DNA from: an uncultured Aquimarina sp.
Lineage (GTDB): Bacteria; Bacteroidota; Bacteroidia; Flavobacteriales; Flavobacteriaceae
Assembly: GCF_947500065.1 (NCBI RefSeq)
Contig: NZ_CANMQT010000001.1
Coordinates: 372,001 to 436,000 of the forward strand
Length of the DNA: 64,000 nt
Direction: 5' to 3'
A program made the position numbers and the translations under genes. A model generated the notes under the pieces. That model did not search any database and was not told where the DNA came from. It was given only the letters and a program-made list of their open reading frames with translations. Of the stretch, positions 9,193 through 17,415 are shown one piece after another; the stretch's first letter is position 1, and the number at the start of each line of letters is the position of its first letter.

Positions 9193-9731
9193 CATGATAA
9201 TTAATAGTAACAATAATTTTCAATTAAAACACTTCAAACTTAATTACCTAAGGCCTACGATCAATCATTCCATCTTCAATATTTTTTCTCCATTTAGTAA
9301 TACCATTTAAGCTTTGAATTTGAAATAAAAGAAAATTAAGATTTTTTTATTTCAGTGAAGAATAAAAATCAAGCATAACATAGTTACGGTTTATTTTTAT
9401 TCTGAAACAGAGGTGAAAAAAGAACATTTTATTATATCGAATTCAAAGTCTAAATGGTATAAGATCATCAGTAGCGGTTCCTCCTTTTATTTTTAATTTA
9501 GCACTCGTATGTATTTGATACATTGTAAAAGCTGTAATATCTTTCTTTGTATTCATATACTTCCATTATTAATTGAATATTCTTAAAGTTACAAAAAATA
9601 ATGACTAAAACTGTTCTGAAATGTGTACATGAGGTCTTCACCGAAGTTAAAAACTTAAGGAAACGAGAATATTTCTGAAGTATATAACTTTAATTTTTTC
9701 TTAACAAAAATTATCCAAAAACACTCAAAAA
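9193..9731. other. Gene-poor AT-rich stretch with an inverted repeat
   Basis: No convincing gene is seen. The one recognisable structure is an imperfect inverted repeat of 21-base arms at 9300-9320 and 9440-9460 (ATACCATTTA..CTTTGAATT against AATTCAAAG..TAAATGGTAT), 119 bases apart. On the minus strand a 36-codon frame (MNTKKDITAFTMY..., about 9440-9560) might be decayed coding sequence, but nothing supports a function. Confidence 0.5.
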
Positions 9732-10014
9732 CCCACTACCATAAGTAGGGAGGGGGTACTTATACAAGTGGGTAGTTCTGAATCAAAACACGGCTAGGGG
9801 TACTTATCATAGAGGGCTGCTATATATCAAAATACAGTTTGGGGTACTTATGATAGTGGGTACTCACGCCTAAAAGGTAGACATGGGGTACCTCTAACAA
9901 AGGTGTGACTATGTCTAGATAGAGGTGTCACTTGTATTGGAGCTAAGTGTTGCCTATGTTTTAAGTACCCCCAGGGTACTACAGAAGTGGGAAGGGGTAC
10001 TTACGAAGTACCCC
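9732..10014. repeat. Degenerate 44-bp-period repeat array
   Basis: The motif GGGGTACTTATnATAGnGGG starts at 9753, 9797, 9841 and 9885, each exactly 44 bases apart. A variant (AGGGTACTACAGAAGTGGG) falls at 9973, two periods later, and the intervening unit at 9929 is degraded. An inverted half unit (CCCACTACCATAAGTAGGG) precedes the array at 9732. The array ends in a near-perfect palindrome, GGGGTACTT-ACG-AAGTACCCC, at 9994-10014. Bases between the motifs are only weakly conserved. G+C is higher than in flanking DNA. No coding frame fits. Function is unknown. Confidence 0.75.
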
Positions 10015-10080
10015 TTAAAGTTTAAAAAATATTAATTTTTTAACAAAACCCTTTCCTTAGTTAGGAGAACACCTACTTTT

Positions 10081-10114
10081 CACACTGAGCTGTCACACTG
10101 AGCTTGTCGAAGTG
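10081..10114. repeat. TGAGCTTGTCGAAGTG-type REP element
   Basis: CACACTGAGC occurs twice in tandem (10081 and 10096), the second continuing as CACTGAGCTTGTCGAAGTG with CACT/AGTG pairing ends. This motif is a widely scattered intergenic repeat in many bacteria, including Flavobacteria. It is a different REP class from those around the RAYT. Confidence 0.6.
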
Positions 10115-10193
10115 CCGACACCCAACTCAAAAATTTCTAACACAAACAGGGTAACAATTTATACCAAACAGACACTATACTATAAGAAACCAT

Positions 10194-10304
10194 ATGTACG
10201 ATCATAACAATCATAATAATCAGCACCTTACTAGTATAATCAGCTGGCTTCTATTATCTTTGGCGGCTCATTTTATGGTAAATACAAGATCATTATATGA
10301 ATAA
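10194..10304 (+). CDS. Possible 36-residue membrane peptide
   Basis: ATG at 10194 opens a frame that ends with TAA at 10302-10304, overlapping the start of the lipoprotein gene at 10297 by 8 bases. The peptide has a polar His/Asn N-terminus and one hydrophobic stretch (ISWLLLSLAAHFMV). The overlap would allow translational coupling. No family is recognised and it could be chance; the gap it fills otherwise has no leader feature. Confidence 0.3.
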   Translation: MYDHNNHNNQHLTSIISWLLLSLAAHFMVNTRSLYE

Positions 10305-11031
10305 GAAAAAATACCTCATACTAGTCATTAGTCTTATCTGTTTAGCAGGATGCCGTAGCATCTCCGTAAACAAATCTGCGATGCACACTGCAACCACTAC
10401 TCCAGTAGCATTAGGCGTTATCGGAATTCATGAAAATCATATGCTTAATACAGATTTTCAGGTAACTACCATCCCTACTTACAAAAAAGGAATTAGAGTA
10501 GGAATCACTATTTCAGATTTTGATAAAACTACCTACAAAGCATACCTAGCTACATCAAAAAATAACACACAGCAAGTTAAGTATATAGATTCTATAGAAA
10601 CCAAACCTCAATTTCTCAAAATAGAACTGATTGATTGGGTCACCACCATTGCAGAATTACAGCAAGTATATAACCAACAAACTATTGAATATCTAAAAAG
10701 ACAGCAAGATGCAGAAATGATATCATCAGTTTCTTTGGCAATATCGCAGCCACTAATCAATGAAATCAATACTGCAGAAGCAGTATTTTTGGTAAATAAA
10801 AATTACAAGCAATATGAATTGTCTCTGGTTAAAGACGGGAAATCGTATAAAACCATAGATTTTGCAGATACTACCATATTTGGGTATCGATTATCATATT
10901 TCTGTTGGGGAGAGAATGATAAGAATCGAGTAACCCTTTTCGATATTGTAGACGAAAATGACAGTTGCCCAAGAAACACGTATAAAAATGCCGAAAAGGC
11001 GAAAGAAAAAATAAATTATTTTAAGTTATAA
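10297..11031 (+). CDS. Hypothetical lipoprotein
   Basis: A 244-residue protein with a lipoprotein signal peptide and lipobox LAGC (Cys about residue 19), so it is probably anchored in the outer or inner membrane. The mature part is mixed alpha/beta, with a Gln/Glu-rich helix near residues 117-140 (TIAELQQVYNQQTIEYLKRQQ). Two Cys lie in the C-terminal third (SYFCWGEND and DSCPRN). I do not recognise the family. It stands alone between the repeat array and a long inverted repeat, so the context gives no clue to its role. Confidence 0.75.
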   Translation: MNKKKYLILVISLICLAGCRSISVNKSAMHTATTTPVALGVIGIHENHMLNTDFQVTTIPTYKKGIRVGITISDFDKTTYKAYLATSKNNTQQVKYIDSIETKPQFLKIELIDWVTTIAELQQVYNQQTIEYLKRQQDAEMISSVSLAISQPLINEINTAEAVFLVNKNYKQYELSLVKDGKSYKTIDFADTTIFGYRLSYFCWGENDKNRVTLFDIVDENDSCPRNTYKNAEKAKEKINYFKL

Positions 11032-11077
11032 CTATAAATATTAGTTATGCATTTAAGTAAAACACTAAAAGAAAATA

Positions 11078-11198
11078 GTCAATTCAAGTGTTTTGTCTAA
11101 ATGAAGTGAAGACAAAATATATCGAGAACAGCTTTTTTTAAATTCATAATTCTATTCTCGATACACTTCTTCCTATTGGTCGAAGCACTCGAATTGAC
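11078..11198. repeat. Long imperfect inverted repeat (REP-like hairpin)
   Basis: Outer arms GTCAATTCAAGTG (11078-11090) and CACTCGAATTGAC (11186-11198) pair with one mismatch. Inner arms ATCGAGAA (11121-11128) and TTCTCGAT (11155-11162) pair perfectly, with weaker pairing between. The whole 121 bases could form a cruciform. Similar TTCTCGATAC/GTCGAAG elements are common intergenic repeats in Flavobacteria. It fills the gap before the operon at 11282. Confidence 0.7.
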
Positions 11199-11281
11199 GA
11201 ATTATACTTAAAACACCTAAATGCGAAACATATTTTTGACAGAGCTCTTTTTTGACAAACTAAGAAAATGAAAAGATTATT

Positions 11282-12211
11282 ATGAAAAAACAATTTTTAT
11301 ATAGCTCATTACTGTTATTGACCGTATTAGGTTGTGAGGAAATTCTCTTCGAAGAAGATATCACGGATGATATAGTAACGATTATCGCTCCATCTAACGG
11401 ATCACAAGTAGAGAGCACATCAGTTGCTTTTAGTTGGAATGCAGTTGACCAAGCTACATCCTATAGACTTCAGATCGCAAGACCTACATTCGAAAATGCA
11501 GTTCAAATTGTAGAAGATACTACAGTAACAAACACCAATTTTAGTACTACACTGGTAAAAAACAGTTATGAATGGAGAGTACGAGCTCAGAATTCGGGAT
11601 CAGAAACAACATACACAACTGCTAGCTTTAATGTTATAGAAAGTGAAGATTTTGCAGCGAGAGAAGTACTACTGTCTTCTCCTGATAACAACGCAATTGT
11701 AAACACTACATCCGTTACTTTACAATGGGGAACAGTAACCGATGCTACTGCCTATAGAATTCAATTATTAGATGAAAGCGATCAAGTAGTTGAAGAAAGC
11801 ACAAGTACTTCCAATTCTATTCAGCTTACGTTTCCTGAAGGTGTTACAAAATGGCAGGTTCGAGCAGAAAACAATACACAGAACACCCTATATTTTGGAA
11901 GAACACTTACGGTAGATAGCATGAACCCTTTAAAACCTATTGCTACTGCTCCTGCTGATCAAGCAACACTAACAGATACAGCAGTATCTTTTACATGGAC
12001 AAGAGAATTAGTAGAGGGTACTGCAGAGTTTGATAGTATATATGTATATCGTAATGTGCAATTAACGGATTTGGCTACTAAAGATCGAGTAACTTCTCCA
12101 GCGGATATTACATTAGATGCCGGAAACACCTATTTCTGGTTTATAAAAGCTTTTGATGAAGCGGGTAACCAAAGTGAAGCAAGTGATACGTTTAGTTTTA
12201 CTATAAATTAA
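11282..12211 (+). CDS. Lipoprotein with three fibronectin III-like domains
   Basis: A 309-residue lipoprotein with lipobox LGC (Cys18). Three beta-sandwich modules follow, starting at about residues 33, 129 and 220. Each begins with a P-S/D/A-N/D-x-A-x-V-like strand and contains a W-x-x-V/L core (FSWNAVDQATSYRLQIA, LQWGTVTDATAYRIQLL, FTWTRELVEG), the signature of FN3/Ig-like folds. It starts the operon: the next gene begins 4 bases later and all following genes overlap or abut. Its role in the pseudopilus-type system is inferred from position; it could be an outer-membrane anchor or substrate-binding partner. Confidence 0.8.
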   Translation: MKKQFLYSSLLLLTVLGCEEILFEEDITDDIVTIIAPSNGSQVESTSVAFSWNAVDQATSYRLQIARPTFENAVQIVEDTTVTNTNFSTTLVKNSYEWRVRAQNSGSETTYTTASFNVIESEDFAAREVLLSSPDNNAIVNTTSVTLQWGTVTDATAYRIQLLDESDQVVEESTSTSNSIQLTFPEGVTKWQVRAENNTQNTLYFGRTLTVDSMNPLKPIATAPADQATLTDTAVSFTWTRELVEGTAEFDSIYVYRNVQLTDLATKDRVTSPADITLDAGNTYFWFIKAFDEAGNQSEASDTFSFTIN

Positions 12212-12215
12212 TACC

Positions 12216-12686
12216 ATGTTAAAAGGAAAAAAAGGATTATATATTTTATTACCAGTGGTTGTATTCATCTGGGGAGCGATTCTTTTTCAGGTATTAGATG
12301 CATTTTCTGGTGAAGATCCTGTGGATTCTGACATCACCGCTATTTCCTTTACCACTATAAAAACAAAAGAACGAGACACTTTTACTATTGGAGAAGTCGA
12401 TAGAGATCCATTTTTAGGAACTATGTATCGTCCAAAAAAAGTGATCAATAAAAACCCTAAACCAAGAGTTAAGAAGCCAGAAATTACCTGGCCTACTATA
12501 CGTTATAAAGGATTGGTTTCTGCGCAGAATAATTCATCTGCTATTTTTTTAGTTGAAATTAATGGTGCTGATCAATTGATGAAAATCAATGATTCTTTTT
12601 CGGAAGCTAAACTCATAAAAGGTTCTTCGAGCTCGATAAAACTAAGATACAAAGGTAAAACGAAGCAATTTCAGATTTTGAATTGA
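12216..12686 (+). CDS. GspC/PilP-like inner-membrane protein
   Basis: A 156-residue bitopic protein: one N-terminal membrane helix (residues 7-27, LYILLPVVVFIWGAILFQVL), a linker with a DRDPFLG motif near 62-68 and a Pro/Lys-rich stretch (KNPKPRVKKPEI). A small periplasmic beta domain covers about residues 92-156 (IRYKGLVSAQNN, IFLVEINGADQLMKINDSF). 'RDPF' followed by a compact domain that senses 'L-x-x-G-x-F' is the pattern of GspC homology region and PilP proteins, which link the inner-membrane platform to the secretin. Assignment rests on fold pattern, size and neighbours. Confidence 0.6.
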   Translation: MLKGKKGLYILLPVVVFIWGAILFQVLDAFSGEDPVDSDITAISFTTIKTKERDTFTIGEVDRDPFLGTMYRPKKVINKNPKPRVKKPEITWPTIRYKGLVSAQNNSSAIFLVEINGADQLMKINDSFSEAKLIKGSSSSIKLRYKGKTKQFQILN

Positions 12687-12688
12687 AG

Positions 12689-13954
12689 ATGCTCTACAAA
12701 ATAAAAGCACAAGCCCTGCAATTTGCGCTACTGATTTCAGTAATTATTGCAATACTACTTAGCGCTTTCTTATTACTAACTCATGTACAATCATTTTTTA
12801 GAATTAAATCTCAAGAACTAATTGGAGCTACAGAATTAGCCAATCATCAATTATTCGAATCTCTAAAAAATACTATTATTTCTGAGGATACCGTAAGTAC
12901 TGCTATTGATTCTAAGACATTAAAATTAGCAGCTAACTATCACGGAACCTGGATCAAAACAATTTCTGAGGTTATTGTTAATAACAGAAAAATCAGTAAA
13001 GCTGCTTTTTCAGGAACGGCATTAGATCCAAAAACACCAAACCTATACTTAGCTAATAAAAATTCGCCATTAGTAGTTGTTGGTAATACTCGATTAGAAG
13101 GGAATAGTTATCTCCCAAAACAAGGTATAAAAGCAGGTAATATCTCTGGAAACTATTATCAGGGATCCAGTCTTTATTATGGCCGTACCATAGAAAGCAA
13201 AGAAACGATCCCTGAGTTAGACGCTGCATGGTTTTCATATATAGAATTACTTACCAAAGGACAATCTATTGAGGAAGATCGTATCGTGCCTCTAGAAAAA
13301 GAGATTGAAAACTCGTTTTACAACCCTCCTAAAATCATTTATAATACTGACCCTATTATTCTTGGGGATGAAAAAATATCTGGAAACGTTATCATTCAAT
13401 CAGCATCAAAAATTAGCGTCACTGTAGCTTCACAATTAACAGACGTTCTTCTGATTGCTCCAACAATTATAGTTCAGAATAATGTAAAAGGTAGGTTTCA
13501 ATTAATTGCGACCAAAAAAATTGAAATAGGAAAAGGATGCCATCTCTCCTACCCATCTTCGGTAACACTTTTAGATAAAAACATCACTGTCAATACGAAT
13601 CAAGGCAATGCTTCCAATAATAAAATTCTAAATTTCACTATCGATGAAAACACTATTATTGAAGGTTCTGTAGTTTACTTAAAGAAAAAACAAGAAGTAC
13701 AGAATCGAATCAAAACACATTTAAAAGTAGCAACTAATGCGCAAATCATTGGAGAGATTTATTGTCAGGGTAGTATCGAATTTCTAGGAACCGTAAAAGG
13801 ATCATTATACACCCGTCAATTCATTGCAAATCAATCCGGTTCTGTATATCTTAACCACTTATACAATGGTAAAGTACTACTAAATCCTATTCCTGGCTAT
13901 GCTGGATTACCATTTAAGAATTCAAAAAAAGATGTAGCAAAATGGTTATACTAA
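12689..13954 (+). CDS. GspK/PilX-like pseudopilin with bactofilin-like body
   Basis: I prefer the ATG at 12689 over a TTG two codons upstream that overlaps the previous stop; 421 residues. The N-terminus (KIKAQALQFALLISVIIAILLSAF) has a short basic leader and a long hydrophobic helix like a prepilin, but lacks the +5 Glu, as GspK and PilX-type minor pseudopilins do. The C-terminal half has short alternating beta strands rich in Gly, Asn, Ile and Val (for example AQIIGEIYCQGSIEFLGTVKGSLYT near 350-375), recalling bactofilin/polymer-forming beta-helices. It overlaps the next gene by 13 bases. The function is inferred; the body might form the tip of a pseudopilus. Confidence 0.6.
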   Translation: MLYKIKAQALQFALLISVIIAILLSAFLLLTHVQSFFRIKSQELIGATELANHQLFESLKNTIISEDTVSTAIDSKTLKLAANYHGTWIKTISEVIVNNRKISKAAFSGTALDPKTPNLYLANKNSPLVVVGNTRLEGNSYLPKQGIKAGNISGNYYQGSSLYYGRTIESKETIPELDAAWFSYIELLTKGQSIEEDRIVPLEKEIENSFYNPPKIIYNTDPIILGDEKISGNVIIQSASKISVTVASQLTDVLLIAPTIIVQNNVKGRFQLIATKKIEIGKGCHLSYPSSVTLLDKNITVNTNQGNASNNKILNFTIDENTIIEGSVVYLKKKQEVQNRIKTHLKVATNAQIIGEIYCQGSIEFLGTVKGSLYTRQFIANQSGSVYLNHLYNGKVLLNPIPGYAGLPFKNSKKDVAKWLY

Positions 13955-14259
13955 AAAAAATAAAAGCCGCTACATTGATCGAAACCTTAACCGCTTCGGT
14001 ATTGATCATCATTGTATTTATGATTGCTAGTTTAAGTTTTAATAACATATTCACCAATCATGTTAAAAGAGATCAAAGCAGTATAGAAAATAGGATTAAG
14101 GAATTAGAATATTTGGTTATTCATGATAAACTAAAATTACCATATACAGAAGATTTTAGCACCTGGGAAATAGAAATTATTTCTAAAAATGAGAAAACAA
14201 TGATAGTATATAGTCAAAGTGGCATCAGTAAGGAAAAACAATTGATAGCCAATGAATAA
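13942..14259 (+). CDS. Type IV pilin-like minor pseudopilin
   Basis: A 105-residue protein with a short basic leader and a prepilin-type helix, KIKAATLIETLTASVLIIIVFMIA. Cleavage after Ala would leave TLIE with the conserved Glu at mature position 4-5, as in GspH/GspI/GspJ-type proteins. The globular part is only about 60 residues and mostly beta. It overlaps the upstream gene by 13 bases and the downstream gene by 8, so translation is coupled. It needs a prepilin peptidase, which is not encoded in this window. Confidence 0.75.
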   Translation: MVILKKIKAATLIETLTASVLIIIVFMIASLSFNNIFTNHVKRDQSSIENRIKELEYLVIHDKLKLPYTEDFSTWEIEIISKNEKTMIVYSQSGISKEKQLIANE

Positions 14260-14716
14260 GATTACCCATAAAATAAAAGCATTTACGTTAACAGAAATGA
14301 TGGTAGTTATTGTTATTTCTGCTATTGTAGTAGGATTAGCATTTACTGTTCTGGGAATCGTGCAAAACAATATGAGAAGCATAGAAAATAATTATGACTA
14401 TCAATCTAAAATTCAATCTCTAGAAGTTGCATTAACCATCGACTTTAATAGATATCCAGTGGCACAATGGAATCCAAAAGACAATACGCTCATACTTTCT
14501 TCGCCAATTCAAAAGAGAATGTATACCTTCAGTTCGGATAGCATCACCAATGATATTGATTCTTTTACATTAAAAACAAAAAAAATATCTTACTATTTTG
14601 AAGGAGAAGAAGTGAGTGCTGGAAATATTGATGCCATCAAACTTACATTTAACAATACTACAGATTTGCATCGTATTTTTGTTTATAAACATAATGATCC
14701 AACAATTCATTTCTGA
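14252..14716 (+). CDS. Type IV pilin-like pseudopilin
   Basis: A 154-residue protein with the canonical prepilin N-methylation motif: KIKA followed by FTLTEMMVVIVISAIVVGLAF (F at mature +1, E at +5). A helical spine continues to about residue 55, then a beta-rich head (YTFSSDSITNDIDSFTLKTKKI). It is a type II secretion or type IV pilus minor subunit. It starts 8 bases inside the previous gene and ends 2 bases before the GspF gene. Low Gly and the lack of a calcium-site motif argue against the major pseudopilin GspG. Confidence 0.8.
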   Translation: MNKITHKIKAFTLTEMMVVIVISAIVVGLAFTVLGIVQNNMRSIENNYDYQSKIQSLEVALTIDFNRYPVAQWNPKDNTLILSSPIQKRMYTFSSDSITNDIDSFTLKTKKISYYFEGEEVSAGNIDAIKLTFNNTTDLHRIFVYKHNDPTIHF

Positions 14717-14718
14717 AT

Positions 14719-15849
14719 ATGGGAATAAAAATCGAAAATACTAGCAAGCAAAAACAAAAGGATACCTCTTTTGACATTTCCGAGATTTTAACCAAGGAGA
14801 TTACATTGTTTGGAAACTCTTTTAATAGCAAAAAGAAAGAACAGTGGTATGCGGAACTCAGTGTCTTATTAAAATCAGGAATTGATCTAAAAAGTGGTTT
14901 GGAATTATTATCCGAAACACAGAAAAAAGAAAAAGATCAAAAGCTAATGACTAAGATGTTATCACAACTAATTGATGGTAATTCCTTGTCTGAAATCCTG
15001 AAAAAAGATAAAAACTTTACAGATTACGAATACTATGCAATAAGAATTGGAGAACAAACAGGACAATTAGCTCAGATCACCTTAGAACTTAGTGATTTTT
15101 ATAAGAGAAAGAATGATCTAAAAAGAGAAATCGTTTCTGCCCTCACCTATCCAATTATAGTACTGTTTACGGCTTTAATTGTTATTTTCTTTATGCTTAG
15201 ATATGTAGTTCCTATGTTCGTAGATATTTTTAAACAAAACAATGTAGAACTACCTGCTGTTACTAAAGCGATTATCAATTTTTCTGAATTTACAGGCGAA
15301 AACGGATTATTGATCCTAATTTGTATCGCTATTGGAATTCTGTCTGTTACTTTTGTTTCTAAAAAGAAATGGTATCGCAAATTTTTAGGCAATTTTCAGC
15401 TTAAAATTCCTATTCTCGGAAACTACTTCAGAAAAATATATATGGCGCAATTTACACAAGCTCTTTCGCTATTGACTTATGCAAAAGTTCCTATGGTAGA
15501 TAGTATTGATTTAGTAAAGAATATGATCAACTTTCACCCCTTACAGGAAGGTTTACAAAGAACCAATCAAGCCGTAATTGCTGGAGATAAACTAAGTGCT
15601 TCTTTTGCAAAAAGTCCAATTTTTGACAAAAAACTAATTGCTATGATTAGAGTAGCAGAAGAAACCAATCAAACCGAATTCATTTTTCAGAAATTAAATG
15701 AGCAGTACAATCAGCAGGTAAAACACCAATCACAAGTCATTTCTAATGTATTAAATCCCTTACTAACCATTATGGTTGGAATCATAGTGGGAGTAATCCT
15801 AATAGCTATGTATTTACCGATGTTTAGACTTAGTAGTGTAATTGGATAA
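14719..15849 (+). CDS. Type II secretion system F family protein (GspF/PilC)
   Basis: A 376-residue polytopic inner-membrane platform protein with two GspF domains, about residues 45-160 and 240-365. Key features are WYAELSVLLKSGIDL with LELLSE, the pairs of helices near 145-170 (PIIVLFTALIVIFFMLRYVVPMF) and 195-215, and a C-terminal helix (LTIMVGIIVGVILIAMYLPMF). The second domain repeats the pattern (QFTQALSLLTYAKVPMVDSI). GspF/PilC couples the assembly ATPase to pseudopilin insertion. It closes the operon, but no ATPase gene is nearby. Confidence 0.9.
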   Translation: MGIKIENTSKQKQKDTSFDISEILTKEITLFGNSFNSKKKEQWYAELSVLLKSGIDLKSGLELLSETQKKEKDQKLMTKMLSQLIDGNSLSEILKKDKNFTDYEYYAIRIGEQTGQLAQITLELSDFYKRKNDLKREIVSALTYPIIVLFTALIVIFFMLRYVVPMFVDIFKQNNVELPAVTKAIINFSEFTGENGLLILICIAIGILSVTFVSKKKWYRKFLGNFQLKIPILGNYFRKIYMAQFTQALSLLTYAKVPMVDSIDLVKNMINFHPLQEGLQRTNQAVIAGDKLSASFAKSPIFDKKLIAMIRVAEETNQTEFIFQKLNEQYNQQVKHQSQVISNVLNPLLTIMVGIIVGVILIAMYLPMFRLSSVIG

Positions 15850-15960
15850 AATCGTCGTAATCTCTGTAAATAAGAGAATACTTATTTTTTATCAAATTAT
15901 ACAAGTAGATACTCCCAAAAACATAATACATTCGCCCATAAAGTAGGTAAAAAAGATATC

Positions 15961-17415
15961 ATGAAAAAAGACGACCTCAACGCTAAATTAGAGCTATCCA
16001 AAGATGACATGAAACAATATGGCTATACTATTATAGATCATATTGTAGAACATTTTGAAACTCAAGATTCCAAAAAGCCAGTAGCAATAGCTACTCGAGA
16101 AGAAATGGATTCTCTTTTAACAGAAGGTATACCAAATCAACCAACTCCAGCTAATGAAGTTCTTGATTTTGTGATGGAAAAAGTCATTCCTCAAAGTACA
16201 ATTGTATCACACCCAAAATCATTTTCCTTTGTTCCAGGCCCAAGCAATTACATCAGTGCAATGGCTGATACAATTGCCACAGGCTTTAATATTTTCTCTG
16301 GCGGTTGGGCTGCATCCCCAGCAGCGGCAGAATTAGAAATTCTAACCATGAATTGGTTATTAGAGATTTTTGGTTTTGGTACAAAAGAAGGTGGAGGTAT
16401 TTTTACCAGTGGTGGATCTATGGCTAATCTAACAGCGCTGGTTACCGCTAGAAGAATCAAATGTGGAGATGATTTCTCTAAAGCTGTAATTTACTTATCT
16501 GATCAAGCACATTCTTCAAATATAAAAGCTATCAAAGTTATAGGCTTTAAGAAGAGTCAAATAAGAATTATACCTACTGATCTAGAATTCAAAATATCAT
16601 TAAACAAATTAAAAAATGCAGTAGCTAAGGATCGTCTTCAAGGCTTAGAACCTTTTTGTATGATCGCTTCTGCCGGAACTACCAATACCGGGACCGTAGA
16701 TCCACTGGATGAAATAGCAAAAATATGTAAGGAAGAAAACTTATGGTTCCATATAGATGGAGCTTATGGAGGTGCGGCAATACTTGCCGACAATGGTAAA
16801 GACTTATTAAAAGGTATTGAAAAAGCAGATTCTTTAACAGTAGATCCACATAAATGGTTTTTTCAACCTTATGAAATGGGATGTTTATTAGTTAAAAATC
16901 ATAATTGGCTTAGCGGAACTTTTAGCGAAAAACCGGAATATCTTAGGGATGTAGAAGGCAATGAATCCGAAATCAATTTTTATGATCACGGTATTCAATT
17001 AACTCGTCGTTTTCGAGCATTAAAATTTTATATGTCATTAAAAACATTTGGGTTAGCGTCTTTTAGAAAAGCTATTCAATACAATATAGAATTAGCGCAA
17101 CAAACAGAAGGTATACTAAGAAAAAGCCCTCAATGGGAAGTCATTTCTCCAGCAACCTTAGCAGTAATAAATTTTAGATATCACCCAATTGATAAAAATT
17201 TATCCGAAAAAGAGATTGACACCGTCAATCAGGAAATCTCTGAAAAAATCATGAATTCTGGAGAAGCATTATTAGTAACCACGGTACTTTTAGGACAGGT
17301 TGTATTAAGAATGTGCTTAATCAATCCTAGAACTACTATGGATCATATCACAGAAACAATAGCGCAATGTGAGTTATATGGAAATGAGTTATTAGAATTA
17401 AAAAGTGCTAATTAG
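15961..17415 (+). CDS. Group II PLP-dependent amino acid decarboxylase
   Basis: A 484-residue enzyme of the aromatic-amino-acid/glutamate/2,4-diaminobutyrate decarboxylase family (DDC-like). The PLP lysine is K298 in VDPHKWFFQPYE. D266 in FHIDGAYGGAA would contact the pyridine nitrogen. An N-terminal segment with SHPKSFSFVPGPSNY (near residues 81-95) and GGxxTSGGSMANL (near 147-160) is typical of the family. Substrate cannot be fixed from sequence; aromatic or diaminobutyrate substrates are both plausible. It is a single gene that overlaps the convergent DUF2797 gene by 8 bases at its 3' end. Confidence 0.9.
   Translation: MKKDDLNAKLELSKDDMKQYGYTIIDHIVEHFETQDSKKPVAIATREEMDSLLTEGIPNQPTPANEVLDFVMEKVIPQSTIVSHPKSFSFVPGPSNYISAMADTIATGFNIFSGGWAASPAAAELEILTMNWLLEIFGFGTKEGGGIFTSGGSMANLTALVTARRIKCGDDFSKAVIYLSDQAHSSNIKAIKVIGFKKSQIRIIPTDLEFKISLNKLKNAVAKDRLQGLEPFCMIASAGTTNTGTVDPLDEIAKICKEENLWFHIDGAYGGAAILADNGKDLLKGIEKADSLTVDPHKWFFQPYEMGCLLVKNHNWLSGTFSEKPEYLRDVEGNESEINFYDHGIQLTRRFRALKFYMSLKTFGLASFRKAIQYNIELAQQTEGILRKSPQWEVISPATLAVINFRYHPIDKNLSEKEIDTVNQEISEKIMNSGEALLVTTVLLGQVVLRMCLINPRTTMDHITETIAQCELYGNELLELKSAN

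Noticed and set aside
9732..10014. Possible CRISPR array with 44-base units
   Set aside because: Conserved part is only about 20 bases and imperfect, the spacer parts are not unique fixed-length inserts, and no cas gene is in the window.
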